From NCBI RefSeq assembly GCF_009911795.1, contig NZ_CP047898.1:496001-560000 (forward strand): a stretch of 64,000 nt of DNA. The letters are read 5' to 3'. The translations under genes and the position numbers were made by a program. Position 1 is the stretch's first letter. The number at the start of each line of letters is the position of its first letter. The notes beneath the pieces are model-generated. The model was not told the origin of the DNA. It saw only the letters and a list, made by a program, of their open reading frames with translations, and ran no database searches. Shown piece after piece: positions 43,861-53,235 of this stretch. Source of the stretch: Pseudarthrobacter psychrotolerans. GTDB taxonomy: Bacteria; Actinomycetota; Actinomycetes; Actinomycetales; Micrococcaceae.

Positions 43861-45453
43861 GTGGAAGCTCTGGAAATCGCACGCTGGCAATTCGGCATCA
43901 CCACCGTTTACCACTTCATGATGGTGCCTCTCACCATCGGGCTGGGCCTGGTGGTGGCCGTGATGCAGACGCTCTGGCACCGCACCGGCAAGGTCGAATA
44001 CCTCCGCATGACCAAGTTCTGGGGCAAGCTTTTCCTGATCAACTTCATCATGGGCGTGGCCACCGGCATTGTGCAGGAGTTCCAGTTCGGGATGGCCTGG
44101 AGCGAGTACAGCCGGTTTGTCGGCGACGTGTTCGGAGCGCCGCTGGCATTGGAGTCGCTGCTGGCCTTCTTTGTTGAGTCAACGTTCCTGGGCCTGTGGA
44201 TCTTCGGCTGGAAGCAGCTGAAGCCGGGCATCCACCTGGCTTGCCTCTGGGTAGCCGTGGTGGGATCGGTGTTCTCCGCCTACTTCATCATTGTGGCCAA
44301 CAGCTGGATGCAGCATCCGGTGGGCGCGGAGATTATTGACGGCCGGCCGGTCATGACGGACGCCTGGGCCGTGTTCACCAACAACACCGCCCTGGTGGCT
44401 TTCCCGCACACCCTGATGGGAGCACTGGCCGTTGCCGGTGGTTTCCTCCTGGGCATCGCGTGGTATCAACTCTGGCGCAGGCGCACGGACGGCATCGACA
44501 CCATCGGCCCTGACGGCCGCGTGGTTCCCGGCGAGGCAGCCATCCCGGGCCGCGACCTGACCGACCACAAAGTCTGGATCCGCTCCCTGCGGATCGGCGC
44601 CGTCGTCGCCATGATCTCGTTCGCCGGCACCGCACTGACCGGCGACCTCCAGGGAAAGCTGATGTTTGAGCAGCAACCCATGAAGATGGCCGCGGCCGAG
44701 GCCGCCTGCCACGACGGCACGGGCTTCTCCGTGCTGAGCGTCGGGAACCTGGGCTCCAAGAACTGCGATGACATCAAGGCCGTGATCGAAGTACCCGGCA
44801 TCCTGTCCTTCCTCGCCAAGGGCGACTTCACCACCGAGGTCAAGGGCGTCAACAGCCTCCTGGACCAGTACAAGGCCGACTACGGAACCCACCTGCCCAA
44901 CAACCCGATCTACGGCGAGAGGGCAGGCCAGGAGATCCAGTACGTCCCGGTCATGGAAGTCACGTACTGGGGCTTCCGGATGATGATCGGCTTCGGCGGT
45001 ATAGCGGCGCTTGCCGCGCTCCTGGCGCTCTGGGTGACACGAAAGGGCACGGTACCGGCATCGCGCTGGCTGATGCGCCTCGCGGTGTTCGGCATCCTGG
45101 CCCCGTTCGGCGCCAACGCGGCCGGATGGATCTTCACCGAGATGGGCAGGCAGCCTTTTGTAGTGGCCCCCAACCCGGACCTGAACGGCATCGACCAGGT
45201 GTTTATGTTCACCGCCGCGGCCGTCTCACCCGGAGTGTCGGCCGGTGAACTCCTGACGTCACTGATCGTCCTGACCGCCGTCTACGCGGCGCTGCTTGTG
45301 GTAGAGGTCAAGCTCCTGGTCAAGTTCATCCGGGGCGGTGTGGTGTCCGCGATGCCGGAACTGGCCCACGCCCCGGCTGACGAAAACGGGGACGCCGCCA
45401 AGGGCCCTGGCACCGGCAAACCCGCCGGCGACGTCCTGGCATTCGCCTACTAA
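43861..45453 (+). CDS. cydA: Cytochrome bd oxidase subunit I
   Basis: A 530-aa membrane subunit carrying the heme groups. His18 in TTVYHFMMVP and the segments GIVQEFQFGMAWSEYSRFVGDVFGAPLALESL and EVTYWGFRMMIGFG hold conserved heme and quinol-site residues. The Q-loop looks short, as in actinobacteria. GTG 43861 (MEALEIARWQFGITTVYHF) begins the known N-terminus. It opens the cydA-cydB-cydDC operon and has two BlaI-type operators just upstream. The enzyme has high oxygen affinity and serves low-oxygen respiration. Confidence 0.95.
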   Translation: MEALEIARWQFGITTVYHFMMVPLTIGLGLVVAVMQTLWHRTGKVEYLRMTKFWGKLFLINFIMGVATGIVQEFQFGMAWSEYSRFVGDVFGAPLALESLLAFFVESTFLGLWIFGWKQLKPGIHLACLWVAVVGSVFSAYFIIVANSWMQHPVGAEIIDGRPVMTDAWAVFTNNTALVAFPHTLMGALAVAGGFLLGIAWYQLWRRRTDGIDTIGPDGRVVPGEAAIPGRDLTDHKVWIRSLRIGAVVAMISFAGTALTGDLQGKLMFEQQPMKMAAAEAACHDGTGFSVLSVGNLGSKNCDDIKAVIEVPGILSFLAKGDFTTEVKGVNSLLDQYKADYGTHLPNNPIYGERAGQEIQYVPVMEVTYWGFRMMIGFGGIAALAALLALWVTRKGTVPASRWLMRLAVFGILAPFGANAAGWIFTEMGRQPFVVAPNPDLNGIDQVFMFTAAAVSPGVSAGELLTSLIVLTAVYAALLVVEVKLLVKFIRGGVVSAMPELAHAPADENGDAAKGPGTGKPAGDVLAFAY

Positions 45454-45475
45454 GAAGAGCAGAGGATACTCGAGC

Positions 45476-46525
45476 ATGGAACTGCTGCCCACCATCTGGT
45501 TCATCGTCATCGCGGTGCTTTGGACCGGCTACCTCTTCCTTGAAGGCTTTGACCTCGGCGTGGGAATGCTGATGAAGCTGTTCGCGCGGAACAACACCGA
45601 GCGCCGCGTGCTGCTGAACACCGTCGGCCCGGTCTGGGACGGCAACGAGGTCTGGCTGATTACGGCCGGGGCCGCAACGTTTGCGGCGTTCCCGCTGTGG
45701 TACGCCTCGCTGTTTTCCGCCCTCTACCTCCCGCTCCTGGTGGTGCTGGTTGCCCTCATCTTCCGTGCCGTGGCCTTCGAGTACCGTGGCAAGGGTGACA
45801 CCGACACATGGCGCGCACGCTGGGACTGGGCCATCGCCCTGGGCTCCTTCTTTGCCGCGTTCGGTGTCGGCGCCGCCCTGGCCCTGACCACCACCGGCCT
45901 GCCGCTGAACGCGAACGGTGACCGCGAAGGCGGTGCGTTCGCCTGGTTCAGCGGTTACGCCGTGCTGGGCGGGCTGGCCGTGGTGGGATTCTCCCTGCTG
46001 CACGCGCTGGCGTTCCTCGCATTGAAGACCGACGGCGACATCCGCCACCGTGCGCGCCGCTGGTTCGTTCGGCTGCTTCCGGTCCTGCTGCTGCCGCTGG
46101 CCGGCTGGGCACTCATCATCCAGTTCCTGGAGGGCAAGCCGTGGACGTGGGCGGCGGTGATCGTGGCCGTGGTGGCCGCAGCAGCCGCGTGGTTCCTGGC
46201 CCGGCGCGGATCCGAAGGCAGGGCATTTATGGCGATGGGGGCCTTCCTCCTCCTCGGCAGCGCGTCCATTTTCGGCGCCGTTTTCCCCGTGGTGCTGCCC
46301 TCCACCCTGGACCCTGCGTTTGATCTCACCGTTGCCAACGCGTCGTCGTCCGATTACACGCTCGGGCTCATGAGCGTGGTGGCAGCCGTTGGCCTGCCCC
46401 TGGTGATCACCTACCAGGCGTGGACCTACTGGGTGTTCCGGCGCCGAGTCAGTGCCTCCCAGATCCCCGCGGCCCACAGCTTCCTGCCGGCCATTGCCGT
46501 CAGGGCGTTCACCACGAAGGGCTGA
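45476..46525 (+). CDS. cydB: Cytochrome bd oxidase subunit II
   Basis: A 349-aa membrane protein, subunit II of cytochrome bd. The start MELLPTIWFIVIAVLWTGYLFLEGFDLGVGML and the segment LLNTVGPVWDGNEVWLITAG are family signatures. ATG 45476 lies 22 bases after the cydA stop, with AGAGGA upstream. Confidence 0.95.
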   Translation: MELLPTIWFIVIAVLWTGYLFLEGFDLGVGMLMKLFARNNTERRVLLNTVGPVWDGNEVWLITAGAATFAAFPLWYASLFSALYLPLLVVLVALIFRAVAFEYRGKGDTDTWRARWDWAIALGSFFAAFGVGAALALTTTGLPLNANGDREGGAFAWFSGYAVLGGLAVVGFSLLHALAFLALKTDGDIRHRARRWFVRLLPVLLLPLAGWALIIQFLEGKPWTWAAVIVAVVAAAAAWFLARRGSEGRAFMAMGAFLLLGSASIFGAVFPVVLPSTLDPAFDLTVANASSSDYTLGLMSVVAAVGLPLVITYQAWTYWVFRRRVSASQIPAAHSFLPAIAVRAFTTKG

Positions 46526-46531
46526 CCGGCC

Positions 46532-49500
46532 GTGCGCCCGGATTTTCCGGCCGGACCGGCCACCCGTTCCGCCATCTACTGGCTTGGCCTGCTCGCAGCG
46601 CTGAAGGCGCTGTCGCTGGTTCTGATGGGGCAGGCCGTGGCTGCCATGCTGGCCGGGCTGGCCACCGGGAACGGGTCCTGGCCCGAGCAGTTGCCCTGGG
46701 GCTTGGCGGGCGTTGTCCTGAGGTCCGCCACGGTGTGGGCCCAGGGCATCGCTGCGCGCCGCGCCGCACTGGGCATCAAAGAGGAACTCCGCTCCGAGCT
46801 GCTGGCCCGGGCCCTGCGGAACGGTGCGCGCAGCACCGGTCCGGCCGACGGCGGCCTGGCCGTGCTGGCTACGCGCGGGCTGGATGCGCTGGACAGCTAC
46901 TACACGCAGTTCCTCCCCGCGCTGGTGAATTGTGCCGCGATCCCGTTGCTGCTTGGGGCGCGCATCCTGTTCACGGACTGGGTCAGCGCGGTGGTGATTG
47001 TCCTGACCGTTCCCTTGGTCCCGCTGTTTATGGTGCTGATTGGCCGCTACACCGAGGACCATGTCCGCGAGGCCCAGGAAACCCTGACCCGGCTGTCGGC
47101 CCACATGCTGGAGCTGGCCAAGGGCCTGCCCGTCCTGGTGGGACTGGGCCGTGCCACGGCGCAGCGAAAGGCCCTTGAGGAGATCTCGGAGGAATACCGC
47201 GCCAGGACCATGGGGACACTGCGCACGGCGTTCCTGTCCGCACTGGCGCTCGAACTCATCGCCACGATTTCCGTCGCAGTGGTTGCCGTTTTCATCGGCG
47301 TCCGCCTGGTGCACGGCGAGATGCCGCTCGAGGCCGGCCTCTTGGCGCTGATCCTCGCGCCGGACTGCTACCTGCCGCTCCGGGAGCTGGGCACCGCCCA
47401 TCACGCCAGCGATGACGGCCGGGCGGCATTGGCGCAGACCAGGAAAGTCACTGAAGCACCCGAGCCGCGGCCGCTGCCCGCACAGGAAAACGGAGATTCC
47501 GCTTACGACGGCGGCACCCGGGGTTCCGTGCCCGGGCCCGGGGGAGTGACGGTTACCGACCTTACCGTCACGTACTCCGGACGGTCCGCTCCCGCCGTCG
47601 GGCCCTTAACCTTCACTGCCCCGCACGGGCAGATCACCGCCCTGGACGGCCCCAGCGGCGCCGGCAAGAGCACTGTCCTTGGCGTGCTGGCCGGGACCGT
47701 AGGGGACGGCGCCGGAACCACGGTGTCCGGCCGCCTCTCCGGCCTGGAGCGCGGCACAATCGCCTGGGTTCCGCAGCACCCGGTCATGGTGGCGGACTCC
47801 GTGCTCGACGAGGTCCTGCTGTACCTCAGCGGCGGAATGCGCCCTGACACGCCGGCAGCAGCGGAGACGGCTAAGGGTTGCCTGGCCGCCGCGGCCGCCG
47901 GGCACCTCGCCGGCCACCATCCGGCCGAACTGAGCCCGGGCGAGCTGCGGCGTGTTGCCCTGGCGCGCGGCCTCGCCCGGATCAGGACCGGTGCCACCGT
48001 TCTGCTGCTTGACGAGCCCACCGCTCACCTTGACGCGGTCTCGGCGGCGCTCGTTCAGGACTCGATCCGTGCGCTCCGGGGCCAGGTCACCGTCATCCTT
48101 GTGGCCCACGACCAGCAGACCCGCGAGCTGGCTGACCACGTGGTGCCCGTATCCGCCCGCGGCCTCACCGCGCCCTCCGCCGGAGCCGTGCTGTTGGCCG
48201 GGACAGGGCCGTCCGGGATATCCGCGACGTCCGGTGCCGGGCGCGATGGCGCAACCGTGGCCACCGTGGAGCAGGAGCGCGCTCCGGAAACTTCCGGGCG
48301 TCACCCGGCGGGGACGCAGAAGCCTGCGGCCGGAGATTCCCGGCCAAACGGGACCGCCCGCCTCCTGGCCGGCTTGCTGTCACCGGTGGCCGGCCGGTTC
48401 ACCGCCGCCGCCGTGGTGGGCACTTTTGCCGCCCTTTTCGCGGTGGCACTGTCCGGTCTGTCCGGCTGGCTCATCATCCGGGCCAGCGAGCAGCCACCCA
48501 TCCTGTACCTGCTCACCGCCATCGTCGGTGTGCGGTTCTTCGGGATCGGGCGCGCTGTCCTCCGTTACTGGGAACGGCTCCTGCTGCACGACGCCGTCTT
48601 CGCCGCCCTCACCCGGCTTCGCGGCCGGCTCTGGGCATCACTGAGCCGCAAGGCACTCTCACTCCGGCGGCTCCTGCAGGGCGGCAACGTCCTCGGGACG
48701 GTGATTGACGACGTCGACACCGTCCGGGACCTGCTGCCGCGGGTTGTGCTGCCGCCCGTCACGGCGCTGGCCGTGGCCGGATCCGCGCCGGTGGCAACCG
48801 CCTTGGTGGCGCCTGCCGCGCTGCCGGCCGTCGCCCTCGCAGCAGCGCTCAGCCTGTTCGTGGCACCCGGCGCCGCCCTGTGGGGCGACCGCCGATCGGC
48901 CACCGCGGAACAAAGCCTGCGGGCGGGCGTCCTGCGGCGCACGTCCGCTGCGTTGGATGCACGGGCGGAGCTGCACGCGAACGGCGTCGCGGCAATCGTC
49001 CTGGACGCGCTGCGCTCCGAGGACCGCTTGGCCACCCGGGCATCTCAGCGCTCCGCCTGGGCCGAAGGCCTCGGCCAGGCGATTACGGTCGCTGCTTGCG
49101 GATGCGCGGCCTTGGCTGCTGCCGTGCTGACCGCACCTGACGTCCTCGCGGGCAGCCTGGCCCCCGCCACTGCCGCAGTTGTTGTACTGCTCCAGTTGGC
49201 GCTGGTGGAACCGTATGCTGCGATGACGACGGCGGTGCGCCAGTACCCGGCGCTGCGCAGCGTAATGCGCCGGGTCGCGGAGTCCGGTGTGCTGGATGGC
49301 GACGCCATGGACGCCGGGGACGCCGACGGCTTGCACCTTGTCCCCGTCCGCTCCGGCGCAGCCGCGGGCGTTGAACTGGAAAACGTCGGGGCCGCGTGGC
49401 CCGGCGGGGAACCCGTGTTCTCCGGCGTCACAGCAACGGCCGGACCGGGCACGTGGCTGGCGGTCACTGGACCGTCCGGTGCGGGGAAATCCACGTTGCT

Positions 49501-50077
49501 CGCCGTCCTGTTGGGATTCCTGCCGGCCACGACCGGCCGCGCAGCGGTGACCGGGACGGCGGCCTGGTGCCCGCAGGAGGCTCACCTGTTCGATTCGACG
49601 CTGCGGGGCAACCTGATGCTGGGCGTTCCCGCCGCAGCGGCTGTGCCGGGTGTGTCCCCTGTCCACGGTGACGGTGACGGTGTTGGTGCCCCTACCGCGG
49701 GAGCGCCTGCCTCCGGTGACGCCGAGCTGGAAGCGGCACTGGCCGCCGTCGGCCTCAGCGCCCTGGTGTCGCGGCTGCCCGCCGGGCTGGATACGCGGAT
49801 CGGGCCGGGCGGTTCCTTCCTCAGTGGAGGCGAGCGGCAACGGCTGGCCGTGGCGCGGACCCTGCTGACGGGGGCCGAGGTCATCCTGCTGGATGAGCCC
49901 ACGGCTCATCTGGACGCGCAGGCGGGACGGGACATGCTGGCGGACCTCCGCGCCGGCCTGAAAGACCGCACTGTGGTCATGGTGACCCACAATCCGGCGG
50001 ACATCCGGCCGGATGACGCCCGGCTTGAGCTCTCATCAGCTTCCCTGACGGGCGCGGCTGCTTCGCTGGTGGGCTGA
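46532..50077 (+). CDS. cydDC: CydDC fusion ABC exporter
   Basis: A 1181-aa protein joining the two half-transporters of the CydDC system, which exports cysteine/glutathione-type thiols and is needed to mature cytochrome bd. Each half has about six helices and a nucleotide-binding domain. NBD1 has GPSGAGKST (about 373-381), a degenerate signature LSPGELRR and LLLDEPTAHLD. NBD2 has GPSGAGKST (about 980-988), the canonical LSGGERQR and LLDEPTAHLD. The fusion point is around residues 560-610. It starts with GTG 46532, 6 bases after cydB. The weak NBD1 signature suggests one degenerate ATP site. Confidence 0.93.
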   Translation: MRPDFPAGPATRSAIYWLGLLAALKALSLVLMGQAVAAMLAGLATGNGSWPEQLPWGLAGVVLRSATVWAQGIAARRAALGIKEELRSELLARALRNGARSTGPADGGLAVLATRGLDALDSYYTQFLPALVNCAAIPLLLGARILFTDWVSAVVIVLTVPLVPLFMVLIGRYTEDHVREAQETLTRLSAHMLELAKGLPVLVGLGRATAQRKALEEISEEYRARTMGTLRTAFLSALALELIATISVAVVAVFIGVRLVHGEMPLEAGLLALILAPDCYLPLRELGTAHHASDDGRAALAQTRKVTEAPEPRPLPAQENGDSAYDGGTRGSVPGPGGVTVTDLTVTYSGRSAPAVGPLTFTAPHGQITALDGPSGAGKSTVLGVLAGTVGDGAGTTVSGRLSGLERGTIAWVPQHPVMVADSVLDEVLLYLSGGMRPDTPAAAETAKGCLAAAAAGHLAGHHPAELSPGELRRVALARGLARIRTGATVLLLDEPTAHLDAVSAALVQDSIRALRGQVTVILVAHDQQTRELADHVVPVSARGLTAPSAGAVLLAGTGPSGISATSGAGRDGATVATVEQERAPETSGRHPAGTQKPAAGDSRPNGTARLLAGLLSPVAGRFTAAAVVGTFAALFAVALSGLSGWLIIRASEQPPILYLLTAIVGVRFFGIGRAVLRYWERLLLHDAVFAALTRLRGRLWASLSRKALSLRRLLQGGNVLGTVIDDVDTVRDLLPRVVLPPVTALAVAGSAPVATALVAPAALPAVALAAALSLFVAPGAALWGDRRSATAEQSLRAGVLRRTSAALDARAELHANGVAAIVLDALRSEDRLATRASQRSAWAEGLGQAITVAACGCAALAAAVLTAPDVLAGSLAPATAAVVVLLQLALVEPYAAMTTAVRQYPALRSVMRRVAESGVLDGDAMDAGDADGLHLVPVRSGAAAGVELENVGAAWPGGEPVFSGVTATAGPGTWLAVTGPSGAGKSTLLAVLLGFLPATTGRAAVTGTAAWCPQEAHLFDSTLRGNLMLGVPAAAAVPGVSPVHGDGDGVGAPTAGAPASGDAELEAALAAVGLSALVSRLPAGLDTRIGPGGSFLSGGERQRLAVARTLLTGAEVILLDEPTAHLDAQAGRDMLADLRAGLKDRTVVMVTHNPADIRPDDARLELSSASLTGAAASLVG

Positions 50078-50083
50078 GTCCCC

Positions 50084-50602
50084 TCAGCCGTCCACGTCGT
50101 GGAGGTGATGGACGACGTCGTGCAGGAAGTACTGGGCCAGCGTCAGGACCGTGAATTCGGAGCCGTTGCTGCGGACGCCCCGCCGGCCCCACTCTGCTTC
50201 CCGGACGCCGGCGAAGGACTCGGCGATCTGCGTACCCTCGGCGGTCAGTTCGGCGCTGACCACGGCAGGATCCGCGTTGGCATAGTCCTTTTCGACGGCG
50301 GTGCGGTCCTGGTCCCAGTTCTCAAACTGGGCGGAGTCGTCGTCGAGCATGAGGTTCAGCCGCTGGTCGAACAGTGTGAATACATCGCGGACGTGGCAGG
50401 CATATTCCAGGGCCGACCACGTCCTGTCATCCGGGCGTTCGGCAACCTCGGGCCGGCGGAGGACTGCCCGCCAGCGCGGCAGCATGTTCTCCACGCTGCC
50501 AGGCACCGTGGCCGGTGTGGCGGTGGAAGCGTCGAAGGAGCACTCGGGGCACGGCCGGGACAGGACCCAGGTCCAGTCCTTTTCATCAGGAATGATAGGC
50601 AT
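50084..50602 (-). CDS. DinB superfamily protein
   Basis: A 172-aa helical-bundle protein of the DinB_2/mycothiol-related type. Metal-binding histidines are suggested by EYACHVRDVFTLF and YFLHDVVHHLHDV. The function is unknown; relatives include mycothiol-dependent enzymes. It lies between the parC gene (same strand, 9 bases upstream) and the end of cydDC, and probably belongs to the parC transcript. Confidence 0.85.
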   Translation of the reverse strand: MPIIPDEKDWTWVLSRPCPECSFDASTATPATVPGSVENMLPRWRAVLRRPEVAERPDDRTWSALEYACHVRDVFTLFDQRLNLMLDDDSAQFENWDQDRTAVEKDYANADPAVVSAELTAEGTQIAESFAGVREAEWGRRGVRSNGSEFTVLTLAQYFLHDVVHHLHDVDG

Positions 50603-50611
50603 GCCAGCAGT

Positions 50612-53122
50612 CTAGGACGGATCGCCCCACGCCATGGCCGGACCCACCGCATCCACTGCCTGGGACAGCGGAATCCCCGAACCGTCCCGCCGGCCGTGCT
50701 CCTGCGGCAGAGACCTGGCCACGCCGCCCAGTGATGACGCCTTCGCTGGCCCGTGCCCGGCCCACGCCAGCAGCAGCATGTCTTCGCCCTTGAGGAATCT
50801 GTGGGCGCGGACGCCTGCAGTCGCGCGGCCCTTGGCAGGGTATTCGGCGAAGGCCGTCACTTTGGCCGCACCCGGCGCGGTGCCCGGGAGGGCGCCGTTG
50901 GTGCCGGCAATGGTGACCACCACGGCTGCGTCGTCGGCCGCGGTGACCGCGCCGAAGAACAGCACCTGGTCGCCGGCGCCGAGTTTGATACCCACCATGC
51001 CGCCGGCTGTCCTGCCCTGGGCCCGGACGTTGGCGGCGGTGAAACGCAGCAGTTGCGCCTCACGGGTCAGGAACACCAGATCGGTCTCCTCAGACCCGGC
51101 CGGCGCTACACCCACCACCTGGTCCTTGTCCTTGAGCGCAATGACTTCCCAGTCTTCGCGGTTCAGGGGGTAATCGGGCTGGACCCGCTTGACCACACCC
51201 TGGGTCGTGCCAATGGCCAGGATTTCATCCAGCGGGGCAAACGCCACCAGCGTTTCATTCTTCAGCAGCGTGACGAAGTCCTTGGCCGGGACACCGCCGG
51301 CGAGGTTGGGCAGCCCGGACATCGGCGGAAGCACCGGCATGTCCATAACCTGAAGCCGCAGCATCCGGCCCTGGGACGTGACCGCGGCTATTTCCCCGCG
51401 GGCCGAGGTCTTGACCACTGAACGGAAAACGTCGTGCTTGGCCCGCGGCCCGGACTCGGCGAGGGGCTCCTGGTTGGACGTGCGTGCGATCTGGCCCGAC
51501 GCCGTCAGGATGGCCCAGCAGGGATCGTCCGAGATCTCCAGGGCGAGCGGCGCGGCCTTGCCCTTGCCGTTGGGGGCAGCCGCCAGGGCCGCGGCCACGG
51601 TGGGGGAGACAGCCTCGGATTCGAGCAGGACGGTCCGCCGCGGCGTGCCGTATTTTTCGGCGATTTCGCCAAGCTCGGAGGACACAAGTCCGCGCAACCG
51701 CTCCTCGGAACCGAGGATGGCTTCGAGCTCCGCGATCTCGCGGCGCAGCTCCTCCTGCTCCTTTTCAAGCTCGATCCGGGAATACTTGGTCAGCTGCCGC
51801 AGCCGCAGTTCCAGGATGTAGTTGGCCTGGATTTCGGAAAGATCGTAGATGGACATCAGGCGGACCCTGGCGGCCGCCACCTCATCCGAAGAACGGATGA
51901 TCTGGATGACCTCATCGATGTCCACGATGGCGATCAGCAGGCCCTCCACCAGGTGCAGGCGGTCCTTCTTCTTGCCCAGCCGGAAGGCCGTCCGCCGGCG
52001 CACCACATCAATCCGGTGCTCCACGTACACCGAGAGCAGCTTCACCAGTCCGAGGGTCTGCGGTTGGCCGTCCACCAGGGTCACGTTGTTGATGCCGAAG
52101 GAATCCTCCATCGGCGAGTAACGGTAGAGCTGCTGGAGCACCGCGTTCGGGTTGAACCCGTTCTTCAGTTCGATGACCAGGCGCAGGCCATGCTGCCGGT
52201 CCGTCAGGTCAACGATGTCACTGATGCCGGTCAGCTTCTTGCTGTTGACCGCATCCTTGATCTTCTCGATCACCTTTTCCGGGCCCACCATGTAGGGCAG
52301 TTCGGTGACCACCAGGCCGGTGCGCCGGGCCGAGAGCTGCTCGATCTCCACCTTCGCCCGGGTCTTGAAGGAACCGCGTCCGGTGGCGTAGGCGTCCCGG
52401 ATGCCGTCCAGGCCGACGATCCGTCCGCCCGTTGGCAGGTCCGGTCCGGGCACAAAGCGCATGAGGTCATCGAGCGTCGCGTCCGGGTGGGCGATCAGGT
52501 GCCGCGCGGCGGAGATGACCTCCACCAGGTTGTGCGGGGCCATGTTGGTGGCCATTCCGACGGCGATGCCGGTGGCGCCGTTGACCAGCAGGTTGGGGAA
52601 CGCGGCCGGGAGGACGTCCGGCTGGGTCAGCTGGTTGTCGTAGTTGGGGACGAAGTCCACCACATCTTCGTCGAGGTGGTCGGTCAGCGTCAGGGCCGCC
52701 GCCGCAAGCCTGGCCTCCGTGTACCGGGGTGCTGCAGGACCGTCGTCGAGCGAGCCGAAGTTGCCGTGGCCGTCAATGAGCGGCAGGCGCAGTGAGAAGT
52801 CCTGGGCCATCCGGACCATGGCGTCATAGATGGCGGTATCGCCGTGGGGGTGGAGCTTGCCCATGACCTCGCCCACCACGCGGGCGCTCTTGACGTGGCC
52901 GCGGTCCGGACGCAGGCCCATCTCGCTCATCATGTACAGGATCCGGCGCTGAACCGGCTTGAGCCCGTCCCGGGCATCAGGCAGGGCCCTGGAGTAGATC
53001 ACCGAATACGCGTACTCCAGGAAGGAGCCTTCCATCTCGGACGTGACATCAATGTCCACGATGTTCTCGACGAAATCCTGGGGAGCGTCCCCGGAAGGGG
53101 ATGGGCTTTGGCGGCGGGCCAT
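50612..53122 (-). CDS. parC: DNA topoisomerase IV subunit A
   Basis: An 836-aa subunit carrying the DNA-cleaving tyrosine in [10 protein letters not shown]. The order is an N-terminal winged-helix domain ([17 protein letters not shown], then [21 protein letters not shown]), tower, coiled-coil ([17 protein letters not shown], then [18 protein letters not shown]) and C-terminal beta-pinwheel. No GyrA-box (QRRGGKG) was seen, supporting ParC over GyrA; parE lies 8.5 kb away. ATG 53122 ([11 protein letters not shown]) is chosen over a longer frame to 53197 that has a His/Pro-rich lead. Confidence 0.93.
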   Translation of the reverse strand: MARRQSPSPSGDAPQDFVENIVDIDVTSEMEGSFLEYAYSVIYSRALPDARDGLKPVQRRILYMMSEMGLRPDRGHVKSARVVGEVMGKLHPHGDTAIYDAMVRMAQDFSLRLPLIDGHGNFGSLDDGPAAPRYTEARLAAAALTLTDHLDEDVVDFVPNYDNQLTQPDVLPAAFPNLLVNGATGIAVGMATNMAPHNLVEVISAARHLIAHPDATLDDLMRFVPGPDLPTGGRIVGLDGIRDAYATGRGSFKTRAKVEIEQLSARRTGLVVTELPYMVGPEKVIEKIKDAVNSKKLTGISDIVDLTDRQHGLRLVIELKNGFNPNAVLQQLYRYSPMEDSFGINNVTLVDGQPQTLGLVKLLSVYVEHRIDVVRRRTAFRLGKKKDRLHLVEGLLIAIVDIDEVIQIIRSSDEVAAARVRLMSIYDLSEIQANYILELRLRQLTKYSRIELEKEQEELRREIAELEAILGSEERLRGLVSSELGEIAEKYGTPRRTVLLESEAVSPTVAAALAAAPNGKGKAAPLALEISDDPCWAILTASGQIARTSNQEPLAESGPRAKHDVFRSVVKTSARGEIAAVTSQGRMLRLQVMDMPVLPPMSGLPNLAGGVPAKDFVTLLKNETLVAFAPLDEILAIGTTQGVVKRVQPDYPLNREDWEVIALKDKDQVVGVAPAGSEETDLVFLTREAQLLRFTAANVRAQGRTAGGMVGIKLGAGDQVLFFGAVTAADDAAVVVTIAGTNGALPGTAPGAAKVTAFAEYPAKGRATAGVRAHRFLKGEDMLLLAWAGHGPAKASSLGGVARSLPQEHGRRDGSGIPLSQAVDAVGPAMAWGDPS

Positions 53123-53222
53123 GTGGCTGGTGGATCCTTCTGCGTGACTGGTGATGCTGTGGTCTGGGTACAGGTGTGGCGGATGATCTCCGGGCACACG
53201 GCCTGCGCCGTCAGTTTGTGGT

Positions 53223-53235
53223 TAGGCTAAGCCTA
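53223..53235. promoter_or_regulatory. Palindrome at the leaderless start of the GNAT/ACS gene
   Basis: TAGGCT-A-AGCCTA is a perfect inverted repeat whose last base is the A of the ATG. TAGGCT itself can serve as the -10 element, placing the transcription start at or near the ATG. The repeat resembles half of a DtxR/IdeR-type box, but the match is partial. Confidence 0.4.

Noticed and set aside
45326..47404. Long open frame on the minus strand (about 690 codons) under cydB and cydDC
   Set aside because: It is rich in Gln, His, Arg and Gly, lacks any domain, and lies antisense to well-recognised genes. It is a typical high-GC shadow frame.
51434..52795. Plus-strand frame of about 450 codons opposite parC
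   Set aside because: Antisense to a conserved topoisomerase gene; composition dominated by Arg, Gly, His and Asp.
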